This document shows positions 38,932-48,383 of a stretch of 64,000 nucleotides of DNA, in pieces (within the stretch, counting starts at the first letter, position 1; every line of letters begins with the position of its first letter). Under the pieces are notes generated by a model. The model did no database searches, was not told the origin of the DNA, and saw only the letters and a list, made by a program, of their open reading frames with translations. The position numbers and the translations under genes were made by a program. The stretch is from SHAN690 sp040221375 (GTDB taxonomy: Bacteria > Bacteroidota > Bacteroidia > Flavobacteriales_G > Salibacteraceae), in contig JAVKEP010000067.1 of assembly GCA_040221375.1 (NCBI GenBank), forward strand, positions 11,175 through 75,174, given 5' to 3'.

Positions 38932-40011
38932 ATGATGAACCGCAATACGACAAAATTCCAACCTGGCCAAGGCGCACAGACCAACCCGCATAATCGATTC
39001 CACCGCCAATCGTACGAGGTAAGTGATGCTTTTCTCGACTATTTGGTGGCTGAGGGCGAAGAACAAAAACGAAAAACGAAGGTGATCGAGATCCACCCCA
39101 AAACGATTGTGAACGCGGTGAAAAGCCCCGATGTGCCGATGCAATGGTCGCTCAATCCCTACCAAGGATGCGAGCACGGATGTACGTATTGCTATGCGCG
39201 AAACAGCCATGAATATTGGGGGTACAGCGCGGGGATTGATTTTGAACGCGTGCTCTTGGTGAAACGAAACGCGCCCGCATTGCTCGAAGCCACGCTGAAA
39301 CAACGGTCGTGGAAGGGAGATCCGGTGGTGCTCTCAGGCAATACCGATTGCTACCAGCCCATAGAGCGCCAATTTGGAATCACGCGCAAACTCTTGGAGG
39401 TCTTTTGGAAATTCAAACACCCAGTTGGCATCATCACGAAGAATGCCTTGGTTCAACGGGACATCGATCTATTGGGCCCCATGGCGGAAAAAAATTTAGC
39501 GCATGTGGTTTTGTCCATTACCACCTTAGACGACGATTTGCGCAGAAAAATGGAACCGAGAACCGCCTCAGTTAAGAAACGCCTAGAAACGGTAGAGGCG
39601 CTGAGTGCGGCGGGTATTCCGGTCACGGTGATGATGGCGCCGATTGTACCGGGATTGAACGCTCACGAAATATTCAATTTGCTGAAGGCGGTAAAAAAGG
39701 CCGGAGCAAGGGACGTCAGTTATACGCTTGTTCGTTTGAATGGTCAAGTCGCTGACATCTTTTCGGATTGGGTACGACAAACGTTTCCGGATCGCGCCGA
39801 ACGGGTATTGAATCAAATACGTTCGGTCCATGGAGGTTCCTTGCAGGCCAATGCATTTGGACGGCGCATGCGGGGAAGCGGAAAGGTAGCGCTGCACATA
39901 AAGGATACCTTTTCGCTGGCACGTCAGCGCGTGTTTGGAATGCCAGATAAACTGCAGCTCAACCGAGAATTGTATCAACAATACAGGGTGCCGCAACTTA
40001 GGCTATTTTAA
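38932..40011 (+). CDS. PA0069-family radical SAM protein
   Basis: The 359-residue protein matches the PA0069 radical SAM family. The iron-sulfur motif CEHGCTYCYARNSHEYWG (C-x3-C-x2-C) follows WSLNPYQG, and later segments are LSGNTDCYQPIERQFGITR, VGIITKNALVQRD and MMAPIVPGLNAHEI. The family is related to SplB-type enzymes in overall layout; substrate unknown. ATG 38932 was chosen because the conserved FQPGQGAQTNPHNRFHRQ region starts just after it; the in-frame extension to 38731 covers the GC-rich spacer and the end of dnaE. It may be cotranscribed with dinB and dnaE, so a link to DNA damage is possible. Confidence 0.87.
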   Translation: MMNRNTTKFQPGQGAQTNPHNRFHRQSYEVSDAFLDYLVAEGEEQKRKTKVIEIHPKTIVNAVKSPDVPMQWSLNPYQGCEHGCTYCYARNSHEYWGYSAGIDFERVLLVKRNAPALLEATLKQRSWKGDPVVLSGNTDCYQPIERQFGITRKLLEVFWKFKHPVGIITKNALVQRDIDLLGPMAEKNLAHVVLSITTLDDDLRRKMEPRTASVKKRLETVEALSAAGIPVTVMMAPIVPGLNAHEIFNLLKAVKKAGARDVSYTLVRLNGQVADIFSDWVRQTFPDRAERVLNQIRSVHGGSLQANAFGRRMRGSGKVALHIKDTFSLARQRVFGMPDKLQLNRELYQQYRVPQLRLF

Positions 40012-40057
40012 AACGTCTGAATTTGAAGTATTTTCACCCGCGTAAAAACGGAAGCAC

Positions 40058-40687
40058 ATGAAATATTCTGGTAGACTTACTTTGAAACTCGCGGTTATTT
40101 GTAGTGTCTTACTGGCAATGGCTTCATGCGGGAAACCTTCGTCGACACTGTCTGGAGATGGTTTGTACAGATACCAAGCCGAAGAGTTTACGGATTTAGC
40201 TGAAGATGGAGTAGGCGGTGAGGGTAGGATTTACGTTGATAATGCACATCCATACGAAGACATTATGGGTGCGATTATGGCCGATGCCTGGAACGCGACG
40301 ATCGATGGAAACGGCGTTGAAATTCACGGGTTACAGATTTCGAACATCAAGGTCAATGAAGTGGTCTGGGAGATTGGAGGGGGAACGGCGGCAGATAGTA
40401 TGATCATGTACCTCGAAGACGCTCGATTGGTACTTGAGCATTTCGATGGCCAAGAAACGAATATTTCATTAGGGGAGATGCTGCTGGTAGACCGGCCCAA
40501 TCAAATCGTTCGCTTTTTGCCCAATGAAGACGACCTGACGGAATGGATGGCTGAAAACAGGCCTGACAGGATGTATTTTGAGTACAGGCTCCGAGATGTC
40601 TTTACGCCAGAAGCGCCGCTACCAGTGAAGTATGAGATTTTATTAAGCTACAACTATACTTACGAGGAGCGCGAAGCGAAGGAGTGA
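40058..40687 (+). CDS. Lipoprotein of unknown function
   Basis: The 209-residue protein has a lipoprotein signal (LKLAVICSVLLAMASC, Cys 24). The mature part is acidic and probably beta-rich, with NATIDGNGVEIHGLQISNIK and ILLSYNYTYEEREAKE. I do not recognise a family. It lies 46 bases after the radical SAM gene and about 100 before the SUMF1 gene, all on the same strand, which allows but does not prove cotranscription. Confidence 0.75.
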   Translation: MKYSGRLTLKLAVICSVLLAMASCGKPSSTLSGDGLYRYQAEEFTDLAEDGVGGEGRIYVDNAHPYEDIMGAIMADAWNATIDGNGVEIHGLQISNIKVNEVVWEIGGGTAADSMIMYLEDARLVLEHFDGQETNISLGEMLLVDRPNQIVRFLPNEDDLTEWMAENRPDRMYFEYRLRDVFTPEAPLPVKYEILLSYNYTYEEREAKE

Positions 40688-40793
40688 GGTGAAATGACTT
40701 AATGCGTACATTGGACGGTGGAGAATAAGAAATCGATGTCATCCATAGTTGAAGGCTGAAGGTCGGTTAGCAATTAATCAATGAACAAGTAAA

Positions 40794-41606
40794 ATGAAAA
40801 TTACTGCAATCATCATACTGGCAATGGGATCCGTGGTCGCGACCGCCCAAACTGCTGTGAACTACGCCGACGTATTGCCAGGAGTGGTCAAGGTGAACGA
40901 ATACCTGTACTATGACCAAACGGAAGTCAGCAATTCAGACTGGTTGGAATATCTTCAATGGCTAGAACAACAAACGGGAGACAAGACGTCCAATGCATAT
41001 CGATCGGCATTACCGGATACCGGCGTTTGGAACATCGGTGAAGGGACTGAAGCTCCCTTGATGCGTTATTATTTGCGGCACCCTGCTTACGCGGCTTACC
41101 CCGTGGTTGGGGTCACTTGGCAACAAGCTTCAGAGTACTGCGCGTGGCGAACCGAACGGGTGATGAAGCAATTGGCATCGAGTGATCAAGCGAGTGATAT
41201 GCCCTTGTACTTCGCATATCGCTTGCCCATCCAATCGGAATTTGAAACCATGTATGACAACACAGTCAAGCTACCAGATCGTGTAGGAGCGGAGGGCAAG
41301 CGCAAGCTCCGGGGATCGTACAGGTACACCATGAAACGCGAGGTGGAGGACGAGACAAACGCCGTAGAAATAGTTTCGGACAATGCTGACATTACTGCTC
41401 CGGTTCGAGGCATTTGGCCGAACGATTTTGGCGTCCATCACATCAGGGGGAACGTCGCCGAATGGTTGTCTGCCGCCAACACGTATGCCGGCGGATCGTG
41501 GATGGATTCTTTTGATCAGGATGTAAAGCGCGTAGCACAATCTACGGCTCCATCAGCAGCGATCGGATTTCGATGCGCTTGCGAGGTAGCTAATGAGGCG
41601 CCTTAA
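40794..41606 (+). CDS. Secreted SUMF1/formylglycine-generating-enzyme-like protein
   Basis: The 270-residue protein has a signal peptide (AIIILAMGSVVATAQ) followed by an FGE-sulfatase/SUMF1 fold. Typical elements are VNEYLYYDQTEVSNSDWLEY, the block YPVVGVTWQQASEYCAWRTE, RLPIQSEFETM, HHIRGNVAEWL and IGFRCAC. In Bacteroidota this fold also builds GldJ and GldK, but those are lipoproteins and larger. The catalytic Cys pair of true formylglycine-generating enzymes is not evident, so a structural or binding role is likely. Its last 17 bases overlap the end of a convergent gene. Confidence 0.86.
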   Translation: MKITAIIILAMGSVVATAQTAVNYADVLPGVVKVNEYLYYDQTEVSNSDWLEYLQWLEQQTGDKTSNAYRSALPDTGVWNIGEGTEAPLMRYYLRHPAYAAYPVVGVTWQQASEYCAWRTERVMKQLASSDQASDMPLYFAYRLPIQSEFETMYDNTVKLPDRVGAEGKRKLRGSYRYTMKREVEDETNAVEIVSDNADITAPVRGIWPNDFGVHHIRGNVAEWLSAANTYAGGSWMDSFDQDVKRVAQSTAPSAAIGFRCACEVANEAP

Positions 41607-42129
41607 GCTTTTTCGTTCGTTTCAAGAACCGTCTTGCCCTCGATCGAATCGAGGCGAATTCGTAATCCGTAAGGTCTTCTAGCAATAAATTGTACTCCTG
41701 GGCCAATTCTGGATAGGAGCAAACAATGTTCAGCCCAACCTGCATGGCATGCGCACGAACGGCCACCGGAAATTGTGCAGAGGGAATGATCTGAACGCAT
41801 TTTTCAAACACTTCGCCGGCTATGGATTCGCTCAACGAAACGAGCGAAAGAATGCGCCAGACATCGCGTTTGATTCCGTCAAACCTTGTTTCTTGCAGAA
41901 ATTCCCACAACAAGTGCTGTTGTCGTTCCGGTAGGTAAGGGTAGGCGTCGTAATAATGATTGAGCGTCCATGCAAGCAACCAATTCATGGGTGACTTACT
42001 CGATCTGATTAAATCGAGGTAGACAGCAAGATCAAAGTGTTCTTTTGCCATGACACTGACCAGCCGGTCTACGGCACGCTTGCTTCTATCTACTTCTAGA
42101 GACTCTGCTATGAGTCTGGGGTCGATCAA
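41590..42129 (-). CDS. HEAT-like helical protein of unknown function
   Basis: The 179-residue protein lacks a signal peptide and is predicted almost wholly helical. Regularly spaced helices such as DLAVYLDLIRSSKSPMNWL, DVWRILSLVSLSESIAGEVF and RAHAMQVGLNIVCSYPELAQ suggest a short HEAT/ARM-like repeat, and the tail is basic (RARRFLKRTKKLKAPH). The start overlaps the stop of the DUF6340 gene by four bases (ATGA), so the two are translated together. It converges on the SUMF1 gene with a 17-base overlap. Confidence 0.7.
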   Translation of the reverse strand: MIDPRLIAESLEVDRSKRAVDRLVSVMAKEHFDLAVYLDLIRSSKSPMNWLLAWTLNHYYDAYPYLPERQQHLLWEFLQETRFDGIKRDVWRILSLVSLSESIAGEVFEKCVQIIPSAQFPVAVRAHAMQVGLNIVCSYPELAQEYNLLLEDLTDYEFASIRSRARRFLKRTKKLKAPH

Positions 42130-43175
42130 CGTTGGTCTTTCAGGCGTTCTTCATCGTTTTTGCGGTTCCTCAAGGTCTGCACGTACGTGCGCGCTTCCCT
42201 GTCGTTGTAGAGGATGTAAGCGTCTTGAGCATATTTGAGCGCATTATCGAGGTCACCCAAAACCTCATAGGCAATCGCAACATTGTAAGTCAAGTTGCCC
42301 GCACGTTTTCTATCTGCGGTTGCCACGCCTTCCTGCCATACTTCCAAGGCATCGCTCCAACGGTTCACATCTGCCATGCGCGCTCCGATTTGGATGGCTG
42401 GCGCTTTCTTATGCCTGCGATAGAACGGGCGATGGACCCGAACCGGCATCGGTGCTATGCGGCTGGCGTACATCTCTCCAATATCTGCGCTGAGGTTTGA
42501 ACTTGCGTCGCCTTTTCCTATCAATTTAGCGATTGCTTCTGCGCGCGAACCCGCTGCAGACTCCCAAGTATTCGTTCGCTTATAGAATTGTTCATCGATG
42601 ATGGTTTTGTTCGCGAAATCGTAGAAGCGGATGCCCATGGTTAAGTTGGCTACGCCCTTTGCATACCATTCGTCCACTTCAATTTCTCGTTTGTTGTCTC
42701 CTTCTCCTACGGTCTTTTTGGTAACCCGTTTGCCATTGGTTACAATGAAATCCGTATCGAAAATCTCGATCGCCAGAATGCCCTGAGCTTTGTACTTTCT
42801 ACAGAGGTTTTCGATTTGTGACCATTCCAATTGCGCTGGAAACGCGCTTGTAAGGCTATTGCCTGGTAAGCGTTCTGAAGCGATGGTCGCCGTGAATCTC
42901 GGCGTGCTTTGGATGGTGGAGTTGAGCCTGCTCAGCGCACGCTGCACGGCAGCTTTGTCTTCCTCGGGTAGTTCACCGGTTAAGATGCCTTCCAAAATTC
43001 CTAATTTTTTGTTTTCGTCCAAAAGGCTGCGGTCGAGCAGCAGAATATTCTGAACATTCGAGGGTACGGTAATCTCAGCGGGGCGCATGGCGTTCATGCT
43101 CACTCGGCCCTTTTTTGTGCAGGCTGAAATCGTCAATCCAACGATCGCCAACCCTAGGAGTAGCGCTTTCTTCAT
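42126..43175 (-). CDS. DUF6340-family TPR lipoprotein
   Basis: From the start at 43175 the 349-residue protein has a lipoprotein signal (LLLGLAIVGLTISAC). The main domain fits Bacteroidota DUF6340: AEITVPSNVQNILLLDRSLL near the start, KAQGILAIEIFDTDF, and YAKGVANLTMGIRFYDFANK. The C-terminal part has two TPR-like helix pairs (VNRWSDALEVWQEGV; LTYNVAIAYEVLGDLDNALK). Function unknown; predicted outer-membrane lipoprotein. It precedes and is coupled to the HEAT-like gene and is divergent from the acyltransferase gene. Confidence 0.83.
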   Translation of the reverse strand: MKKALLLGLAIVGLTISACTKKGRVSMNAMRPAEITVPSNVQNILLLDRSLLDENKKLGILEGILTGELPEEDKAAVQRALSRLNSTIQSTPRFTATIASERLPGNSLTSAFPAQLEWSQIENLCRKYKAQGILAIEIFDTDFIVTNGKRVTKKTVGEGDNKREIEVDEWYAKGVANLTMGIRFYDFANKTIIDEQFYKRTNTWESAAGSRAEAIAKLIGKGDASSNLSADIGEMYASRIAPMPVRVHRPFYRRHKKAPAIQIGARMADVNRWSDALEVWQEGVATADRKRAGNLTYNVAIAYEVLGDLDNALKYAQDAYILYNDREARTYVQTLRNRKNDEERLKDQR

Positions 43176-43269
43176 AAATCGAATTTGATGGTCGAATGCA
43201 AACTTAAGACCAGAAGTGAATAAAGTAGATAAAGCGTACTTTCCACTTTCGAATCCTATTCTAAATTTC

Positions 43270-44643
43270 ATGATTTATCGGATACTAAAACCCCTCGTTA
43301 CCGTTTCGTTGCAAGCCTATTTCAAGCGAATTAGTGTACAAGGGCGAAGGAATTTGGATCACAAGCATTTGCTATTGGTTTCTAATCATCCCAGCGCCAT
43401 GTTTGATCCTTTGCTTGTCGCAGTAACGTCGAAAAAGCAACTGCACTTCATCGCAGGAGTAGAATGGTTTGGCAGCGGATTGAAGAAGTGGTTGTTTACC
43501 GAACACTTCAACATGATTCCAGTCTATAGGCCGTGGTTGAAAACGGGAGAAAATCAGGATAATTCCGATATGTTTCGGGCGTGTTACGACAGTTTGGCGG
43601 CGGGCCATAGCATTATCATCTATCCGGAAGCCGAGAGCATAACGGTTCCATGGATCAGGGAGTTAAAAACAGGGGCGGCACGCATTAAGATGGGGGCTGA
43701 TGTCCATTTCCAAGAACAGGGCATAGAGGAGGACGTGAAGGTCGTGCCCATTGGATTGAATTATTCAAACCCACACCGCTTTCAGAGTGGTTTGCTGATC
43801 AACGTAGGTGAGCCCATTGATTTTTCAGGCATCGATCGGTCGGGCGACCCCAAAGAAGTGGCCAGAGCGATGACAGATCGGATCAAGTCAGGAATGCAAG
43901 ACCAAGTATTGCACATAGAAGAGGAGGGGCAATATCCTTTGATCAAGGCCACGATGAAACTGTTAACGGATGCAGTCATGGCGGAGCTCGGATTAGAAAA
44001 GGAGGATCACTCCTTGGCATTCGCGGTGAAAAAAGAGATCATAAGAAGGGTAGAGCAGCTCAAGAAAGAGGACCCGACATCGATTGCGAGCTTGGAAGAG
44101 CGAATCATGGCATACGTGGATCGCTTCGAGGCCTTGGGCTTTAGAAGGTTCAATCCATTTGATGCCAAGGGCCATGTGAAATTGCTCTTGGTGGTTGGGG
44201 CGGTTATTGGAGCGCCTTTTTTCGCCTTGAGTATGGTCATCAATGGACTGCCCTTTATCGCCGCACGTGCCGCGTTCATGAAACTGCTCTTGTCGAAGGT
44301 GACAAAGGCACACAAGCAGGGAGAAATCAATCCGGCGTTTGCGGGGAGTTTGGCGTTTTCCACAGGACTCGTGATTTTCCTGCTCTGGTACATTGGTTTG
44401 GCCATCCTTTCTTCTTGGGTTATGCCGTGGTGGCTTGGCTGGCCTGTGAGTTGGGTGATCGGCTACCAATCCGGCCGCTTTGCGTTGATTTATGTCAAGT
44501 GGCTTGGACGCCTGCGTCGGTTGAAGCAATGGAAGGCATTTCAAGGAGAGAACCGAGATGAAGCGGACGCACTGCTTCAAGAAAGGTCGGAGCTGTTGAA
44601 GCTGTTGATGCGGATTTACAAAGGGCAGGAAAAAGTATCATAA
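43270..44643 (+). CDS. PlsC-type glycerol-phosphate acyltransferase with C-terminal membrane domain
   Basis: The 457-residue protein has an acyltransferase domain in the first 220 residues: the catalytic NHPSAMFDP (His to Asp spacing of five, as in several Bacteroidota enzymes rather than four) and the glycerol-phosphate motif IIIYPEAES. It should transfer an acyl chain to a (lyso)phosphatidate-type substrate at the inner membrane. The C-terminal half is helical with a charged linker and at least two transmembrane segments (VKLLLVVGAVIGAPFFALSM; GLVIFLLWYIGLAILSSWVM). ATG 43270 was preferred to GTG 43216. Confidence 0.86.
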   Translation: MIYRILKPLVTVSLQAYFKRISVQGRRNLDHKHLLLVSNHPSAMFDPLLVAVTSKKQLHFIAGVEWFGSGLKKWLFTEHFNMIPVYRPWLKTGENQDNSDMFRACYDSLAAGHSIIIYPEAESITVPWIRELKTGAARIKMGADVHFQEQGIEEDVKVVPIGLNYSNPHRFQSGLLINVGEPIDFSGIDRSGDPKEVARAMTDRIKSGMQDQVLHIEEEGQYPLIKATMKLLTDAVMAELGLEKEDHSLAFAVKKEIIRRVEQLKKEDPTSIASLEERIMAYVDRFEALGFRRFNPFDAKGHVKLLLVVGAVIGAPFFALSMVINGLPFIAARAAFMKLLLSKVTKAHKQGEINPAFAGSLAFSTGLVIFLLWYIGLAILSSWVMPWWLGWPVSWVIGYQSGRFALIYVKWLGRLRRLKQWKAFQGENRDEADALLQERSELLKLLMRIYKGQEKVS

Positions 44644-44729
44644 CCCCCGATCAAGAACCTCATAGGGACCTGTTGACAACTCGTGAGTCGGTCTTTTGCG
44701 AAGGAGCGATTAGTTAGGATTTTTGTCTC

Positions 44730-46184
44730 ATGTCACCAGCCCTTGCCATTGGCATCATTGCGGCCTACTTTCTCGCATTGATCATCATTTCTTTTCTTAC
44801 GGGAAAAGATGATTCGAACGCCGCTTTTTTTGTAGGTAAAAAAGAATCGCCGTGGTACGTGGTAGCCTTTGGAATGATCGGCGCTTCGTTGAGTGGGGTG
44901 ACCTTCATTAGCGTTCCGGGATGGGTAGCTACCAGCCAGTTTAGCTACATGCAAATGGTACTCGGCTACCTTGCTGGCTACGCAGTAGTGGCAACGGTCT
45001 TGCTCCCGCTTTACTACCGATTGAATCTAACGTCCATTTACGGCTACCTAGAGCAGCGATTTGGTTTTTGGAGTTATAAAACGGGTGCGTTTTATTTCTT
45101 GCTCAGCAGGGTAATCGGCGCGTCGTTTCGCTTGTACTTGGTTGCGATTGCCTTGCACATCGCGGTGTTTGAACCTTTGGACTTGCCTTTCTGGGCGGCG
45201 GTACTGGTAGCCGTTCTGTTGATTTGGGTGTACACCTTCAGAAGCGGAATCAAAACCATTATTTGGACGGACACGCTGCAAACGGCTTCCATGTTGCTCG
45301 CCGTTATCGTCACCATTTTCGTGATTAAGGACGCCATGGGGTGGGGCATGGTGGAAATGGTCAGTGCGATCGGTGATTCAGGTTACTCCCGTTGGTTCTT
45401 CTTTGATGACGTGAACGATAACAAGTTTTTTTTCAAGCAATTTTTGGCAGGGATGTTCATCACCATCAGCATGACAGGACTTGATCAAGATATGATGCAA
45501 AAGAATTTGAGCTGCAAAAGCTTGAAAGATGCTCAAAAGAACATGTTGTGGTTCAGCGTGGTATTGGTAGGAGCCAATGTCTTATTTCTCTCACTGGGCG
45601 CTTTGCTCTACTTGAAAGCAGGTGAAATTGGATTTGACCCCGCCGTTGGTGGGGATCAATTGTATCCTGCGCTGGCGTTGAGTGGTGAGTTGGGTGCAAC
45701 GGCGGGTATCTTGTTCATCATCGGCTTGGTGGCCGCGGCTTATTCCAGCGCAGATAGCGCGCTAACTGCCTTGACTACCTCGTTTTGTGTAGATTTTTTA
45801 GGGATGGAGAGCAAGCCCAGAGACACAGACAAGCGTACACGAAAAGTGGTCCATATCGGATTCACCATGGTGTTGTTCATTGTCATCATCGTTTTTGAGT
45901 CGATGAACGATGACAGTGTGATTGCGGAGTTGTTTAAAGTCGCGGGTTTCACGTACGGTCCGTTGCTGGGGCTTTACGGATTCGGGCTTTTCACGAAACG
46001 CCGCGTGTTGGACCGAGCAGTTCCCTTCATTGCCATTGCCGCTCCGATTGTATGCTATTTCATACAACGCTTCAGTGAAGCTTGGTTCGATGGTTATAAG
46101 ATTGGCTTTGAGCTGTTGTTGATCAATGGTGCGCTTACCGCTTTCGGCCTTTGGGCATTCTCTTCCCGCAATAACGCTCCCTAG
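44730..46184 (+). CDS. Sodium:solute symporter (SSS family), second copy
   Basis: The 484-residue inner-membrane transporter has about 13 helices and clear SSS motifs: VAFGMIGASLSGVTFISVPG, LNLTSIYGYLEQRFG, SGIKTIIWTDTLQ, and the helix with GLDQDMMQKNLSC before the central loop. AAAYSSADSALTALTTSFCVDF marks the sodium-site helix. It differs from the symporter at 8614 (shorter, no visible small partner upstream). The substrate is unknown. Its last 50 bases overlap the end of the convergent TPR gene. Confidence 0.9.
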   Translation: MSPALAIGIIAAYFLALIIISFLTGKDDSNAAFFVGKKESPWYVVAFGMIGASLSGVTFISVPGWVATSQFSYMQMVLGYLAGYAVVATVLLPLYYRLNLTSIYGYLEQRFGFWSYKTGAFYFLLSRVIGASFRLYLVAIALHIAVFEPLDLPFWAAVLVAVLLIWVYTFRSGIKTIIWTDTLQTASMLLAVIVTIFVIKDAMGWGMVEMVSAIGDSGYSRWFFFDDVNDNKFFFKQFLAGMFITISMTGLDQDMMQKNLSCKSLKDAQKNMLWFSVVLVGANVLFLSLGALLYLKAGEIGFDPAVGGDQLYPALALSGELGATAGILFIIGLVAAAYSSADSALTALTTSFCVDFLGMESKPRDTDKRTRKVVHIGFTMVLFIVIIVFESMNDDSVIAELFKVAGFTYGPLLGLYGFGLFTKRRVLDRAVPFIAIAAPIVCYFIQRFSEAWFDGYKIGFELLLINGALTAFGLWAFSSRNNAP

Positions 46185-46995
46185 AAGATTCGGCTTGTAG
46201 GTGACCTAGCCCCATCGCTTTTTTCCAGTATTCACATGCAAGCTCGAATTCGTCGAGGTTGTAGTAGTTCACAGCAATGTTGTAAAGCGCCGCAGGGTAT
46301 TGAGGCGCTACTTCTCCAATGGTTCGCAACAACACGTTGCTCTCAATGTGCTTTCCAGCGCGCAACAAGGCAAGTCCCCGCGCCAGCTGAATATCCATGT
46401 CGCTTGGATCGAGCGCGGAAGCGGCCTCAAAGAGACTATCGGCATCGGAGTAGTTGGAGGCGTAATAAGCACAAAGACCAGCGTTGTAGATCGCAGAAAC
46501 TTCCATCGGTCGTAATGCGATGGAGCGATTGAAGGCGTTGATCGCTACCTGGTAGTTTTGCAGCCACATGTGTGATTGTGCCAAGTAAAACCATGCGTCC
46601 GGGTCTTCTTTTTTATTCGTGTAAACGCTGAGGTAGGCGATTGCGCCGTTGTAATCGCCTTGTTTGAAGCGGATGATGCCTTTTAGAAGATCGGCTTCGC
46701 CACAAACCTTGTTGATGCTGCAAAATGTATTTAAATCCACCATCGCTGGTTCCAAGTCGCCTCGATTCAGCTTGAGGTGGGCGCGTTTCAGGTAAAGATC
46801 CGATTGACCGGGGCGCTTTTCTATGTAGCGGTTCAGCTTTTTAAGCGCCTTGGAGGTGTCCTTCTTGATCAAAAGCTTGTCCACTTTCTGAACTTCCTTG
46901 CCCTGGGCAAAGAGGGCGCTCGTAGGTAGCATCACCAAACAGATCAGGATGAAAAAATTCTTCACGAGCGCGATATTGCACAAAAAAATCCTCAC
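46135..46995 (-). CDS. Secreted TPR-repeat protein
   Basis: The 286-residue protein has a signal peptide (NFFILICLVMLPTSALFAQ) and about six tetratricopeptide repeats, for example DLYLKRAHLKLNRGDLEPAM and SAIYNAGLCAYYASNYSDAD. TPRs provide protein-binding surfaces; the partner is unknown. The GTG at 46995 overlaps the NfeD stop (GTGA), which favours translational coupling, and a GTG at 46965 that begins directly with the signal peptide is an alternative. Its 3' end overlaps the symporter gene by 50 bases on the other strand. Confidence 0.82.
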   Translation of the reverse strand: MRIFLCNIALVKNFFILICLVMLPTSALFAQGKEVQKVDKLLIKKDTSKALKKLNRYIEKRPGQSDLYLKRAHLKLNRGDLEPAMVDLNTFCSINKVCGEADLLKGIIRFKQGDYNGAIAYLSVYTNKKEDPDAWFYLAQSHMWLQNYQVAINAFNRSIALRPMEVSAIYNAGLCAYYASNYSDADSLFEAASALDPSDMDIQLARGLALLRAGKHIESNVLLRTIGEVAPQYPAALYNIAVNYYNLDEFELACEYWKKAMGLGHLQAESSRERYCGKRMPKGRKR

Positions 46996-48326
46996 GATAA
47001 AGCCCGGACCTTCAATTGTGCTGTTGAGTAGGAAGTGACACGCACGCGTTGGCCTTTTTCTATATACCCGGCTTCGCAGGCGGCATCGTACAACTGGCCG
47101 TCGATTTCAACCTTTCCGCTGGGCATCATGTCAGTGTATGCAATGCCTTCGCTTCCGATCAATGCGAACTCTTTAGTTGATGTGCCAATGTATCCGTCTG
47201 CTTTGTCTTGGGAAGTTTTGAGTATGAGGTGAGCGAAGGCATTCGTCTGAAAAAGTCGAACAGCGAGCAAGATCGAACCGACGACAGAAACCGTAGATGA
47301 GATGGTCGCTATCAGGAAAGATCGAACCAGAACAGAACCGTCCACAGGAGAAAAATCAAAGCCAATGTTTCCCACCATCGCCAAGGCCAATGCGGTGATG
47401 GCTAGGGAAATGCCCGCGATTCCCGCCACACCGAAGCCGGGAATGACAAACAGTTCTAAGGCGATCAATATCAAACCAGCGATGAAAATCAGAATCTCCC
47501 AATTCTCAGCCAACCCCTCGAGGTATAGTGGAGCGAAGTAAAGCACTGCAGCGGTCAAGGCAGCCACTATTGGAAAACCGAGCCCGGGAGACTGAAGTTC
47601 AAAGTATATTCCGCCGAAGATGACCAAGATCAACAGACCACTGATGGCCGGGTTGATAAGCCATCCGATGATCCTGTCAGTGAGTGAAAGTTGCTGTTTG
47701 ACCACCGTGTAGTCTTCAATCCCTGAGTAGGCTAGCGCTTCCCTCATGGTCGAAAACTCTCCGTCACAAAACCCCAATGCGATCGCTTCAGTCACCGTCA
47801 GGGTCACGACTTTTCCTTTTTCTGAGACGCCTTCCACTTCCTTGTCTGGATCAACCATGGCCTCGGCGATGTCTGGGTTTCGGCCTTTCTCTTCCGCGGT
47901 AGCGCGCATCTTCTTGCGCATATAGCTCTGGTATTTGTCCGGTACTTGTTCGCCGGTTTGATTGACAACGGTTGCAGCTCCAATCGTCGAGCCGGGCTTC
48001 ATAAAAATGCTGTCGCATGCCAACGAGATCAACGCTCCAGCAGAAGCAGCGTTATTATCGATCAATACCATGACCGGGATTTCTGATTGTAAAATCTTGG
48101 TCCGAATGGAATCCGCCGCGTCCACCGCGCCGCCATAGGTGTTCATATGAATAAAGATCAGATCTACATTCAAGGCGTGTGCTTCTTCAATGGCTAGCTT
48201 AGTGGTCCTCCATACCGGTGCAGCGATTTCCTCCTTGATGTCGAACTGATAAATGCGCGTCGGCTCTTGGCCTGACATCCCGTAGCTAAATCCGATGAGC
48301 AACAAGAGCGTAGTAATCCATCTCAT
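46992..48326 (-). CDS. NfeD-family membrane-bound serine protease
   Basis: The 444-residue protein has a signal peptide, a ClpP/SppA-like serine protease domain (about 20-215), four to five membrane helices (about 225-345) and a C-terminal NfeD OB-fold (about 380-444). In the protease, VMVLIDNNAASAGALIS carries the nucleophilic Ser and KYQSYMRKKMRATAEEKGR the likely Lys base. Such proteases cleave stomatin-like proteins and take part in membrane quality control. A stomatin partner is not next to it. The TPR gene downstream overlaps its stop. Confidence 0.9.
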   Translation of the reverse strand: MRWITTLLLLIGFSYGMSGQEPTRIYQFDIKEEIAAPVWRTTKLAIEEAHALNVDLIFIHMNTYGGAVDAADSIRTKILQSEIPVMVLIDNNAASAGALISLACDSIFMKPGSTIGAATVVNQTGEQVPDKYQSYMRKKMRATAEEKGRNPDIAEAMVDPDKEVEGVSEKGKVVTLTVTEAIALGFCDGEFSTMREALAYSGIEDYTVVKQQLSLTDRIIGWLINPAISGLLILVIFGGIYFELQSPGLGFPIVAALTAAVLYFAPLYLEGLAENWEILIFIAGLILIALELFVIPGFGVAGIAGISLAITALALAMVGNIGFDFSPVDGSVLVRSFLIATISSTVSVVGSILLAVRLFQTNAFAHLILKTSQDKADGYIGTSTKEFALIGSEGIAYTDMMPSGKVEIDGQLYDAACEAGYIEKGQRVRVTSYSTAQLKVRALS

Positions 48327-48383
48327 GCGGTTAAAAGTAAGTAGCGGCATCGGGATAGAACGCGATAGGCTAAAAAAAACGCT